Assembly (NCBI RefSeq): GCF_002237595.1 | Contig: NZ_CP022529.1 | Coordinates: 5,424,001-5,488,000 of the forward strand | From: Labrenzia sp. VG12 | GTDB lineage: Bacteria; Pseudomonadota; Alphaproteobacteria; Rhizobiales; Stappiaceae | Direction: 5' to 3' | Length of the DNA: 64,000 nt | Shown: in pieces, positions 8,893 to 17,084 of the stretch | How the letters are laid out: every line of letters begins with the position of its first letter | Numbering within the stretch: position 1 is the first letter of the stretch | The notes under the pieces: generated by a model | Seen by the model: only the letters and a program-made list of their open reading frames with translations | The model's database searches: none | What the model was told of the DNA's origin: nothing | Translations under genes and position numbers: made by a program

Positions 8893-9909
8893 ATGCTCTT
8901 TTCACTCAAGTCCGCGACCGCTGTCTCCGCGTTCGCGCTGACCGCCATTTTCGCCACTGAAACCCTTGCGGCCGACGTCACCTGGAACGTGTCGCTCTGG
9001 GGCAAGCGCCGTGCTTTCACCGAGCATGTCGAAAAGCTGGCTCAGGAAGTCTCCGACAAGACCGGCGGCAAGTTCGAAATCAAGCTGCACTACGGCGGCG
9101 CGCTGTCCAAGTCTCGCGAAAACCTTGACGGCATCTCCTTCGGCGCGTTTGAAATGGCCCAGTTCTGTGCCTCTTACCACGCCGACAAGAACCCGACCCT
9201 GACCGTTCTGGAACTTCCGTTCCTCGGTGTTTCCGATCTGGAAACCGAAGTAAAGGTCTCCAAGGCACTCTATGACCATCCGGCTGTTCAGAAAGACCTC
9301 GGCCGCTGGAACGCGAAGCTGCTGATGCCGTCTCCGATGCCGCAGTACAACTTCGCCGGCAAGGGCGAAGTCCCGGGCTCCGTTTCCGACTTTGACGGCA
9401 TGCGCGTGCGCGCATTGGGCGGTCTTGGCAAGCTGATGGAAGCCGCCGGCGCCGTGCCGACTTCCGTGACCGCGTCCGAAACCTACCAGGCCATCGACAG
9501 CGGCACCGTCCAGGCAGCCGGTTTTGCACCGCATGCCCACCTGTCCTTCAAGGTGGTGGAAGTTGCCGACTGGTGGACCAAGAACCTCAACCCGGGCACC
9601 GTGCATTGCCCGGTTGTCGTGAATGTCGACGCCTACAACGCCCTGCCGGATGACTTCAAGGCAGCGCTTGACGAGTCGGTCGATCCGGCAATTGCGCATT
9701 ACCTCGACACCTACGCCAAGGTCTACGACAAGTGGTGGCCGGAGCTGGAAGCCCGCGGCATCACCCAGGTCGAGTTCTCCGATGACGAACTGGCCGCCTT
9801 TGCTGAAAAAGCCGGCCCGATCCATGACGCCTGGATCGAAGAGCAGACCGCCAACGGCCTGCCGGCCCAGGAACTGCTCGACATGGTCAAGAAGACCATC
9901 GCCGAATAA
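8893..9909 (+). CDS. dctP: TRAP transporter substrate-binding protein DctP
   Basis: This is a 338-aa periplasmic receptor of the TRAP family. A Sec signal peptide (hydrophobic core about 8-21) is probably cleaved after Ala26 (ETLA/ADV). The conserved arginine segment DGMRVRALGGLGK, which binds the substrate carboxylate in the family, is present. ATG 8893 is chosen because GGGAGG at 8882-8887 is well placed and the signal peptide begins there; the open frame reaches back to 8635. The neighbouring DctBD and dctQM suggest a C4-dicarboxylate or related organic acid as ligand, but TRAP receptors vary in ligand and the name is by context. Confidence 0.88.
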   Translation: MLFSLKSATAVSAFALTAIFATETLAADVTWNVSLWGKRRAFTEHVEKLAQEVSDKTGGKFEIKLHYGGALSKSRENLDGISFGAFEMAQFCASYHADKNPTLTVLELPFLGVSDLETEVKVSKALYDHPAVQKDLGRWNAKLLMPSPMPQYNFAGKGEVPGSVSDFDGMRVRALGGLGKLMEAAGAVPTSVTASETYQAIDSGTVQAAGFAPHAHLSFKVVEVADWWTKNLNPGTVHCPVVVNVDAYNALPDDFKAALDESVDPAIAHYLDTYAKVYDKWWPELEARGITQVEFSDDELAAFAEKAGPIHDAWIEEQTANGLPAQELLDMVKKTIAE

Positions 9910-9936
9910 GCCGTCCGGCTTGACGTTACTGCCTTT

Positions 9937-9961
9937 CGGCGCCGGAGCCCACCCGGTGCCG
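9937..9961 (+). promoter_or_regulatory. Intercistronic stem-loop between dctP and dctQ
   Basis: CGGCGCCGG (9937-9945) can pair with CCGGTGCCG (9953-9961), with one G-U pair and a 7-base loop. There is no T-run, so it looks like an RNA-stabilising or attenuating hairpin that would leave more binding-protein message than membrane-subunit message. Confidence 0.6.
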
Positions 9962-9987
9962 AAGGGCCCTGCTCGGGGCTGAAACTC

Positions 9988-10629
9988 ATGATGACAACTG
10001 ATCCCGGTGGACGTTCCCCCTCGGAACGCCCGGTTACCTATATCCGTTTCGATGGCTGGCTCGGCCACGTTGAAAATGCCTTCAACATGTTCGCCGCCTT
10101 TTCGATCCTGGCCTTGATGCTGCTCGCGGTAGCGCAGGTCGTTGGCCGGATCTTCAACGCGCCGGTTCCCGGCTTTATCGACATCACCGAACAGGCCATG
10201 GCCATCTTCGCCTTCGCGGGCGTTGCCTATTGCCAGAGGGTCGGCGGTCATATCCGTATGGAGATCGTGCTCGGCAAGCTCAGCGGACGCACGCTCTACA
10301 TCTTCGAGATGATCGGCGTCATCCTGATCGCCTTCACGGTTGCCCTTCTGGTCTGGGGCTCCTGGTATCACTTTGAGCGCGCGCTCAACATCGGCGACAG
10401 CACGATGGATATCCGGCTGCCGACCTGGCCGTCCAAACTGATGGTAACCATCGCGCTCAGCCTTCTGTTCCTGCGGCTTCTCATGCAGATCTATGGCTAT
10501 GCACGCCTCGTCGCGCATCCTGACCGGGAGCCGATCGCGGTTCCGGTGATCGAGGGTGTCGAAGAACACGCCAAACATGAAATCGAAGAAGCCTTCGGTG
10601 AAGAAGACGACAAGGGAGGTGCCAAATGA
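9988..10629 (+). CDS. dctQ: TRAP transporter small membrane subunit DctQ
   Basis: At 213 aa it has four predicted membrane helices, as in the DctQ family: about 34-58, 72-90, 108-133 and 150-171. The conserved segment VPGFIDITEQAMAIFAFAGV lies between helices 1 and 2. The protein anchors the substrate-binding protein and partners with DctM. It has an unusually long acidic, cytoplasmic C-terminal tail of about 40 residues (EEHAKHEIEEAFGEEDDKG). Its stop overlaps the dctM start by 4 bases (ATGA). Confidence 0.92.
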   Translation: MMTTDPGGRSPSERPVTYIRFDGWLGHVENAFNMFAAFSILALMLLAVAQVVGRIFNAPVPGFIDITEQAMAIFAFAGVAYCQRVGGHIRMEIVLGKLSGRTLYIFEMIGVILIAFTVALLVWGSWYHFERALNIGDSTMDIRLPTWPSKLMVTIALSLLFLRLLMQIYGYARLVAHPDREPIAVPVIEGVEEHAKHEIEEAFGEEDDKGGAK

Positions 10630-11996
10630 CGCCGTTTGACGTTGGCCTCCTGATGACCGGCGTGTTGCTGGTCCTTGTCATCATGGGCGTGCGCGTTGCG
10701 TTTGCCGCCGCCTTTACCGGACTGGTCGGACTGATCATCCATTTCTCCATGAAGATGGGCTTTGAACGCGGGTTCTTTGTCGCCTTGCAGATGGCCGGCA
10801 CGATCCCGCATTCGAAGTCGGTCACCTACGCCCTGTCGGTTCTGCCGACCTTCATCCTGATCGGTTTCCTGGCGTTCTATGCCGGTTTCACCAAGCAGCT
10901 GTTCGAAGCTGCAAAGCGCTGGCTCGGCTGGCTGCCGGGCGGCATGGCCGTTGGGACGGTGTTCTCGACAGCCGGCTTTGCCGCGGTCTCGGGAGCTTCT
11001 GTGGCCACAGCCGCCGTCTTTGCCCGGGTCGCCATTCCGGAGATGCTGAATGCAGGCTATTCCAAACGTCTGTCGGCAGCCGTGGTTGCGGCCGGCGGTA
11101 CTCTGGCCTCGCTGATCCCGCCATCGGCGATTCTCGTGATCTACGCCATCCTGGTGGAGCAATCCGTCGGCAAGCTGTTGATTGCGGGTTTCCTGCCGGG
11201 CGTCTTCTCGGCGCTGATCTATGTAGGCATCATCGTGGCGGTCTCTGCCTGGCGCGGCGACGCCCCGCCGGTGAAGGGCTATACCTGGATGGAGCGCATT
11301 GAGAGCGTGCCGGGAACGTTGCCGATCATCGCCGTGATTGCGATCATCTTCTGCTCGTTCTTCTTCGGCTGGGCAACCCCCACGGAAGCAGGCGCGCTCG
11401 GTGCCTTTGTGGTGCTGATGGTCGCCTTTGCCAAGGGCATGAAGACCAAGCAGCTCGGTCAGGCGCTCCATGAAACGGCCAAACTCACTGTCATGATATT
11501 CACCCTGATCTGGGGTGTGCTGGTCTATGTGCGGTTCCTCGGGTTTGCCGGCCTGCCGGAGGCCTTCAAGGACTTCATCGTTGCCTTGGAGTTTTCGCCC
11601 TGGGTTGTCCTGATCTGCATCCTTCTGGCCTATGCGGTCCTGGGCATGTTTATGGACGCGATCGGCATGCTGATCCTGACCCTGCCGGTGGTCTATCCGG
11701 CGGTGATGGCATTGAATGGCGGCGAAGGGGTCTCGGCGGTCGAAAGTGCCTTCGGCATGTCGGGCGAGGCCTGCGCGATCTGGTTCGGCATTCTGGTGGT
11801 CAAGATGGCGGAGCTCTGTCTGATCACGCCACCCATCGGGTTGAACTGCTTCGTGGTGTCGGGTGTGCGGCCGGACATTCCGGTTCAGGAAGTCTTCCGC
11901 GGCTGCATCCCGTTCTTTGTCGCGGACGTGCTGACCATCGCCGGTCTGCTCGCCTTCCCGTCGATCATCACGATCCTGCCGACCTTGATGGGATAG
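10626..11996 (+). CDS. dctM: TRAP transporter large permease subunit DctM
   Basis: This 456-aa, very hydrophobic protein has about 12 membrane helices typical of the DctM family. It forms the sodium-coupled transport channel of the DctPQM transporter. Recognisable family segments include GASVATAAVFARVAIPEM and the PPSAILVIYAI stretch in the first half, and LILTLPVVYP and LITPPIGLNCFV in the second half. It is the last gene of the sigma-54-driven operon and is followed by a strong terminator. Confidence 0.94.
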   Translation: MTPFDVGLLMTGVLLVLVIMGVRVAFAAAFTGLVGLIIHFSMKMGFERGFFVALQMAGTIPHSKSVTYALSVLPTFILIGFLAFYAGFTKQLFEAAKRWLGWLPGGMAVGTVFSTAGFAAVSGASVATAAVFARVAIPEMLNAGYSKRLSAAVVAAGGTLASLIPPSAILVIYAILVEQSVGKLLIAGFLPGVFSALIYVGIIVAVSAWRGDAPPVKGYTWMERIESVPGTLPIIAVIAIIFCSFFFGWATPTEAGALGAFVVLMVAFAKGMKTKQLGQALHETAKLTVMIFTLIWGVLVYVRFLGFAGLPEAFKDFIVALEFSPWVVLICILLAYAVLGMFMDAIGMLILTLPVVYPAVMALNGGEGVSAVESAFGMSGEACAIWFGILVVKMAELCLITPPIGLNCFVVSGVRPDIPVQEVFRGCIPFFVADVLTIAGLLAFPSIITILPTLMG

Positions 11997-12017
11997 CCAG
12001 TCCCGGTCCACGTCATG

Positions 12018-12056
12018 AAAAACGCCGCGGCAAGAACAATCTGCCGCGGCGTTTTT
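12018..12056 (+). terminator. Intrinsic terminator of the dctPQM operon
   Basis: A stem of up to 15 bp pairs AAAAACGCCGCGGCA (12018-12032) with TGCCGCGGCGTTTTT (12042-12056), loop 9 bases. It is A/T flanked on both strands and can also end the converging DUF805 gene. Confidence 0.9.
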
Positions 12057-12096
12057 GTCAGAACACGTTCTGAGACGATCTTGAAAACCGCAGCCG

Positions 12097-12687
12097 TCAG
12101 TCGAACACCGCGGCCTGGCTGTGGCCGGTGTCGAAGCGGTTGTGACCCGGCGTTCCGGCAAAGAAGCCGTTGGCGATGAACAGCCAGAGCGCATAAAAGC
12201 CGCCGACAATCGGAATGAACATGATCAACAGCCAGAAGCCCGAGGCGTCGCGGTCATGCAGACGCCGGACCTCAAGCGAATAAAGGCACACGGTGAGGGC
12301 CAGGAACAGGAGCAGGAACATCACACCGCTCGTGGTTTCCACAAAACCGCGCATGAAAACAAGGGAATCCAGTTCGCCATTGACCGGTTGAAGGGTGCTG
12401 CCATAGGCGATCGCCGCACCAATGAAAATCACGAAACGAATGAGACCGATGGTCCAGTATTCCGCGCGGCCGATACGGCCCTGGAAGCTGAACAGCATGC
12501 CGAGCGTGAATCCGAACACCTTGAATATGGAAAAACTGTCCTCGTCTTCCGGCAAGGCGCCATATCCGGGAGAGGCGTAAGCCTGGGCCACAGGGCCTGA
12601 ATTCACAGACGTCTGCTGGCGGCTCCAGCTCGGCGTCATGTGCTGATCAACTCCACGTCTTCCAAATTGCTTGCGTTGCGTCGGCAT
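12097..12687 (-). CDS. DUF805 family membrane protein
   Basis: At 196 aa it has the DUF805 signatures: an FQGRIGRAEYW motif before the first helix, VRRLHDRDASGFWLL in the middle and PGHNRFDT at the C-terminus, with about four membrane helices. About 50 disordered N-terminal residues precede the family domain. ATG 12687 gives this length; an internal ATG at 12639 is possible, and neither has a convincing ribosome site. DUF805 proteins are inner-membrane proteins of unknown function. Confidence 0.85.
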   Translation of the reverse strand: MPTQRKQFGRRGVDQHMTPSWSRQQTSVNSGPVAQAYASPGYGALPEDEDSFSIFKVFGFTLGMLFSFQGRIGRAEYWTIGLIRFVIFIGAAIAYGSTLQPVNGELDSLVFMRGFVETTSGVMFLLLFLALTVCLYSLEVRRLHDRDASGFWLLIMFIPIVGGFYALWLFIANGFFAGTPGHNRFDTGHSQAAVFD

Positions 12688-12843
12688 CGGTGCCCCCGTC
12701 CGAAAATCAATTGCAGAACGGGGTTACGTTACGCGAGGCATCTTAAGATCGGCGTAAAGGACTTAGTTAAAACTGTATGAAACTGCATTTTTATCAATGG
12801 TGAAACAGGCACTGTTCTGGCAGGGGCCTGATTGTCAATTTCA

Positions 12844-14412
12844 CTAGAACAGGCTGCCCTGATCCACAGGTGGTGTTTTTCCGGTTGACTGTTTTTTCGC
12901 CTTCGCCTTGACCGGTTTGGGGCCCGCGCTGTCGCTCATGGCAACCGCATCGACAGTTCCGTCCGCCAGTTCGATCGACAGGGCAGAGCCCGAGGCAACT
13001 TTGGCGGCGGACCGGACCGGATGGCCGCTGTCGTCGCGCACCACTGCATACCCGCGCGCCAGGACGTCCTTGTAGGAGAGTGATTTCAGCAGTTTCTGCA
13101 GGCCGTCCAGTCGAGCTGATTCCTGATTGATCCGGGCAAGATACGCGCGGTCGAGCCGGTCGGCGAGACCGGTGAGCCGTTCGGTGCCGAGCGTTGTCTG
13201 TTGCACAAGCCGCGACGGTGTCAGCCGCGCGGCCTGAGCTGCAAAAGACTGCCTCTTCTGGCCGACAGCAACCTTGAGAGCGCGCTGTTGCCGGTCGCTG
13301 ATCTGGTCGAGATCCTGTCGGGCCTTGCCGCTCAGGCGGGACAAAAGGAGCGGCGACAACCGTCCGGCAAGGTTCTGGAAATGGGTCCGGTGCGTGCGCG
13401 TGCTGACGATGAGCGCCCGTTCCAGGCCATTTGCAAGATTGTCGAATTTCTGGCGCGGCAGGGCCAGGAGGTCCTGTGGCGCCGGCAGGGCGGCGCTGGC
13501 GGCCCGCAGTTCCGTCCGCCGGCCGGTGACAAAGCGTACCAGGCCGGAATTGAGCCGGCGGGAGCGGTCGTCGAGCATCGCCATCAGCTCGGCCTTCACC
13601 GGAACGGCGATTTCAGCAGCGCCCGTCGGCGTCGGAGCGCGCAGGTCCGCAGCCAGATCGATCAGCGTCCAGTCGGTCTCGTGGCCGACGGCCGAGATCA
13701 GCGGGATCTCGCTGGCCGCCGCCGCGCGCACCACGGCCTCTTCGTTGAAGCCCCAAAGGTCCTCGATGCTGCCGCCGCCACGTGCGACGATCAGGAGATC
13801 CGGCCGCGGGATCGGCCCACCTTCGGCAAGCGCGTTGAAGCCGCGAATGCCGTTGGCAACTTCGGCTCCGGATGTTTCGCCCTGGACACGTACAGGCCAG
13901 ACCAGCACATGGATCGGAAACCGGTCGGAAATCCGGTGCAGGATGTCGCGGATGACGGCGCCGGTCGGCGAGGTGACAACGCCGATCACCTTCGGCATGG
14001 GCGGAAGACGGCGCTTGCGCTCTTCCGCAAACAGGCCTTCGGCGGCAAGCTTTTTCTTGCGTTCTTCCAACAGCGCCATCAGGGCGCCGGCACCGGCAGG
14101 TTCCAGCGCGTCAATCACCATCTGGTATTTGGATTGGCCCGGAAACGTGGTGATCTTGCCGGTGGCGATCACTTCCAGTCCCTGTTCAGGCTGGATCTTC
14201 AATTTGGACGCGACACCGCGCCAGATCACCCCGGACAGAACCGCCCGGTCATCCTTCAGGTCCAGGTAGATATGGCCGGATCCTGGTCGCGAAATCCGCC
14301 CCAGTTCCCCGCGCACGCGCACGTAGCCGAACGCGTCTTCCATCGTGCGTTTGATGGAAAAGGAGATTTCGGAAACGGAGAATTCAGCGACGTTGGACTG
14401 GGATTCGCTCAC
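12844..14412 (-). CDS. xseA: Exodeoxyribonuclease VII large subunit
   Basis: At 522 aa it is somewhat longer than the E. coli protein. It has the N-terminal OB-fold domain, with GRISRPGSGHIYLDLKD at about 38-54. The central catalytic domain carries VVTSPTGAVIRDILHR and the IVARGGGSIEDLWGFNEE block. A coiled-coil region leads to a C-terminal segment with ARGYAVVRDDSG. With XseB it degrades single-stranded DNA in both directions. xseB is not adjacent. The last residues form a Lys-rich tail (KPVKAKAKKQSTGK). Confidence 0.95.
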   Translation of the reverse strand: MSESQSNVAEFSVSEISFSIKRTMEDAFGYVRVRGELGRISRPGSGHIYLDLKDDRAVLSGVIWRGVASKLKIQPEQGLEVIATGKITTFPGQSKYQMVIDALEPAGAGALMALLEERKKKLAAEGLFAEERKRRLPPMPKVIGVVTSPTGAVIRDILHRISDRFPIHVLVWPVRVQGETSGAEVANGIRGFNALAEGGPIPRPDLLIVARGGGSIEDLWGFNEEAVVRAAAASEIPLISAVGHETDWTLIDLAADLRAPTPTGAAEIAVPVKAELMAMLDDRSRRLNSGLVRFVTGRRTELRAASAALPAPQDLLALPRQKFDNLANGLERALIVSTRTHRTHFQNLAGRLSPLLLSRLSGKARQDLDQISDRQQRALKVAVGQKRQSFAAQAARLTPSRLVQQTTLGTERLTGLADRLDRAYLARINQESARLDGLQKLLKSLSYKDVLARGYAVVRDDSGHPVRSAAKVASGSALSIELADGTVDAVAMSDSAGPKPVKAKAKKQSTGKTPPVDQGSLF

Positions 14413-14460
14413 AGGTGATTCCTTCTGATCCCCGAAAACTGGCGTGTCGCAAACGGCGGG

Positions 14461-16161
14461 TCAAGGGGTGGCCGGCCCTGTCTTCGGCTCTCCTGTCCGG
14501 TTGGCATGAGCCGTCAGAGCCGCAAGGGTCGCAAAGACCCTGCTGTCCCCGAAAGCCGCTATCAGCTGGCCGCGCACTGCCGCGTCGGGGTCGTCGAGCA
14601 TATGAGCAAAAATCAGCTCGATGTTCCCGTCCCTGAGCTCGCCCTCCAATGCCCTCAGCGTTTCCAGAGCCGTGTAGTCGATGTCATCCACGCAGGAAAA
14701 ATCGATACAGAAGAAGCGTAGCCGGCCGTTTGCACTGTCCGTGAGATCCCTGATCTCGGCCGCCATCTGGTCGGCATTGGCATAATACATGGAGTGGGTG
14801 AAACGGTAGATCATGAGGCACTCGCCCGCTTGTGCCCTGGTCTTGAGGGGTTTGGCCTGCCAGAGACCCGTTGGTTCTTCTGCCAGCAACACATTGACCG
14901 GCCGGTAGCCGTGACGCGTGTGCACGATCAGCGACAGCACAATGGCAAGCATGATGCCCGGGCCAACACCTGCACTGACCACGACGACAACAGTTGCCAG
15001 CGAGACCCAGAATTCCGGACGGCGAGTTCGGTAGATCTTCGCCATGCCTTTCAAGTCGATCAGTTCGACACCGATCAGAAATACCAGCGCGGACAGGGCG
15101 GCTTCTGGAAGGTCCGCGAGCAGCTCGGTGAAGAACAGCAAGACCAGCAGGACAACGCCAGACGTCACCAGCATCGAGAGCTGCGACCGTCCACCGGCGC
15201 TTTCCACCATCTGGCTCTTGGTCGGACTGCCGTTGACCACAAATGTTCCGGTCAGACCGGCACCGAGATTGGCAAGACCGAGCCCGCGCAAGTCGGCGCT
15301 TTCGTCGTGGTTGTCACGGTATTTCGTTGCGTAGGCCCGCGCGGTGGCGGCGCTTTGCGCCAGGATCACCACCAGCATCGCCAGGGCCGTCGGTCCAAGC
15401 TGCCAGAGCAGTGACACGGACAGATCGATCTTGGGCAGAGCCAGTTCGGGCAGGCCTCCCGGGACGCTCCCGACAACGGCGACCTTGTCCTTCAGGTCCC
15501 AGACCCAGCTGGCGAGAATGGCAAGCGCCAGCGCGACAATGGCGCCTGGGATGGATTTCGAGACGGCCTTCAGACCGAGAATGACGGCAAGAACACCGAA
15601 GGAGACGGCGACATCGGCCGGATTGTACCGGGTGAGCACCTCGGCCAGATGGGCCAGGTCGTCGAGGCCGCTGGCATGGGGGAGGTGAACGCCGGCCATG
15701 CCGCCCACCGAATGCAGTGCCACTTGCAGACCCACTCCGGTCAGGAACCCCGTCAGGACGGTCCGTGACAGGAAATCGGCCATGAAACCGATCCGCGCAA
15801 CGCTTGCGACAAGCAAAAGAAGCCCGACCATCAGGGCCAGCAACCCGGCTAGGGCGACATAATTGGCCGATCCTGTCGCTGCCATGCCGACCAGGCTGGT
15901 CGCCAGAATGGCGGCCGTTGCCGAATCCGCCCCGACCACCAGGTGGCGCGAGGAGGCGAACAGCGCAAACAGCGCCATGGGGACCAGCAGCGTATAGAGC
16001 CCGGTGACGACGGGTGTGCCGGAAATCTTGGTGTAGCCCATCACCTCCGGGATCGCGATGGCCGCCAGGGTCAGGCCGGCAAGAACTTCGCGGGGAACCT
16101 GCGTCTTTGTCAGGGGCAGAACGCCGGCAAGGCACCAGGATTTCACGTGGGAGGGGGGCAA
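14461..16161 (-). CDS. SulP family anion transporter with STAS domain
   Basis: At 566 aa it has the SulP core (about residues 20-410, 10-14 helices) starting PREVLAGLTLAAIAIPEVMGY. A cytoplasmic STAS domain occupies about the last 130 residues, with a likely nucleotide-contact segment FCIDFSCVDDIDYTALETL. SulP members carry sulfate, bicarbonate or dicarboxylates, sometimes as sodium symporters. No carbonic anhydrase or sulfate-assimilation gene lies beside it, so the substrate is open. The 48-base gap to xseA suggests possible read-through into xseA. Confidence 0.9.
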   Translation of the reverse strand: MPPSHVKSWCLAGVLPLTKTQVPREVLAGLTLAAIAIPEVMGYTKISGTPVVTGLYTLLVPMALFALFASSRHLVVGADSATAAILATSLVGMAATGSANYVALAGLLALMVGLLLLVASVARIGFMADFLSRTVLTGFLTGVGLQVALHSVGGMAGVHLPHASGLDDLAHLAEVLTRYNPADVAVSFGVLAVILGLKAVSKSIPGAIVALALAILASWVWDLKDKVAVVGSVPGGLPELALPKIDLSVSLLWQLGPTALAMLVVILAQSAATARAYATKYRDNHDESADLRGLGLANLGAGLTGTFVVNGSPTKSQMVESAGGRSQLSMLVTSGVVLLVLLFFTELLADLPEAALSALVFLIGVELIDLKGMAKIYRTRRPEFWVSLATVVVVVSAGVGPGIMLAIVLSLIVHTRHGYRPVNVLLAEEPTGLWQAKPLKTRAQAGECLMIYRFTHSMYYANADQMAAEIRDLTDSANGRLRFFCIDFSCVDDIDYTALETLRALEGELRDGNIELIFAHMLDDPDAAVRGQLIAAFGDSRVFATLAALTAHANRTGEPKTGPATP

Positions 16162-16321
16162 ACGGCGATCCCGAATGATTGAGCAATCGGGACATCGTGA
16201 TCAATGCTCGACGGAAAAACAATAGAGCAGGGGCGGCAGGGCAAGAATCGTTTAGGCTTGCACGATGGGCGTGCGGAAACGTCCGCCTTGAAACCCTCAC
16301 AATCGAGCGTACGTTCAGGCC

Positions 16322-17080
16322 ATGGCCAAATATGAGTTCAACATGCAGCGACTGTTCTTGAGACATATCCTTGCAGATGGGGCGCGCATCGAAGCCGACC
16401 GGGGTCAGGCGAACTACCTGCTGAATGTGTTGCGCCTGAAAGACGGCGATTATGTGCTGGTTTTCAACGGCAGTGACGGTGAATGGCTCGCCAAGATTTC
16501 CAGCAACGGCCGGCGCGACTGTGCCCTGCAGCTGATGGAGCGCACGCGCGAACAGACCAGCCGCAACGACCTGATGTACCTGTTCGCCCCGCTCAAGCAT
16601 GCCAGGCTGGACTACATGGTGCAAAAGGCGGTGGAGATGGGGGCCGGCAGCCTGAAGCCGGTCATGACCCAGCACACGCAGGCCAGCCGCATCAATCTGG
16701 AGCGCATGGAAGCCAATGTGATCGAGGCCGCCGAACAGTGCGGTGTCCTGTCCGTCCCGGAAGTGCTCGCTCCGCAGCCCCTGAACGATGTGCTGGATGT
16801 CTGGACCGAAGCACAGCCCGGCCGGAAGCTTCTGTTCTGCGATGAGGCCGAAGGCACCGACAATCCGCTGTTGACCCTGGCGCAGTTGAAGGAAGCCGGG
16901 CCGCAGCCGCTCGCGGTTCTGATCGGACCGGAAGGCGGTTTTTCCGAAGACGAGAGGAACCGGCTGCGTGAGCTTGAGTTTGTCACGCCAATTCCGCTCG
17001 GACCTCGAATCCTGAGGGCGGACACGGCCGCGGTCGCCGCGCTGGCGGTCATTCAGGCGACGGTCGGCGACTGGAGGTAG
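16322..17080 (+). CDS. rsmE: 16S rRNA (uracil-1498-N3) methyltransferase RsmE
   Basis: This is a 252-aa SPOUT methyltransferase. It has the N-terminal PUA-like domain beginning MQRLFLRHIL, and the C-terminal trefoil-knot motifs LIGPEGGFSEDE (about 199-210) and LGPRILRADTAAVAAL (about 225-240) that bind S-adenosylmethionine. Most family members begin at the equivalent of ATG 16343 (MQRLFL), so the first seven residues may not be translated. It ends 4 bases before the cyclase gene. Confidence 0.93.
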   Translation: MAKYEFNMQRLFLRHILADGARIEADRGQANYLLNVLRLKDGDYVLVFNGSDGEWLAKISSNGRRDCALQLMERTREQTSRNDLMYLFAPLKHARLDYMVQKAVEMGAGSLKPVMTQHTQASRINLERMEANVIEAAEQCGVLSVPEVLAPQPLNDVLDVWTEAQPGRKLLFCDEAEGTDNPLLTLAQLKEAGPQPLAVLIGPEGGFSEDERNRLRELEFVTPIPLGPRILRADTAAVAALAVIQATVGDWR

Positions 17081-17084
17081 CGCC

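Noticed and set aside
8902..10578. 558-codon minus-strand frame
   Set aside because: Antisense to dctP and dctQ, both of which have clear family motifs, ribosome sites and a promoter.
10497..12209. 570-codon minus-strand frame
   Set aside because: Antisense to dctM; low-complexity His/Gln/Arg-rich translation, no domain.
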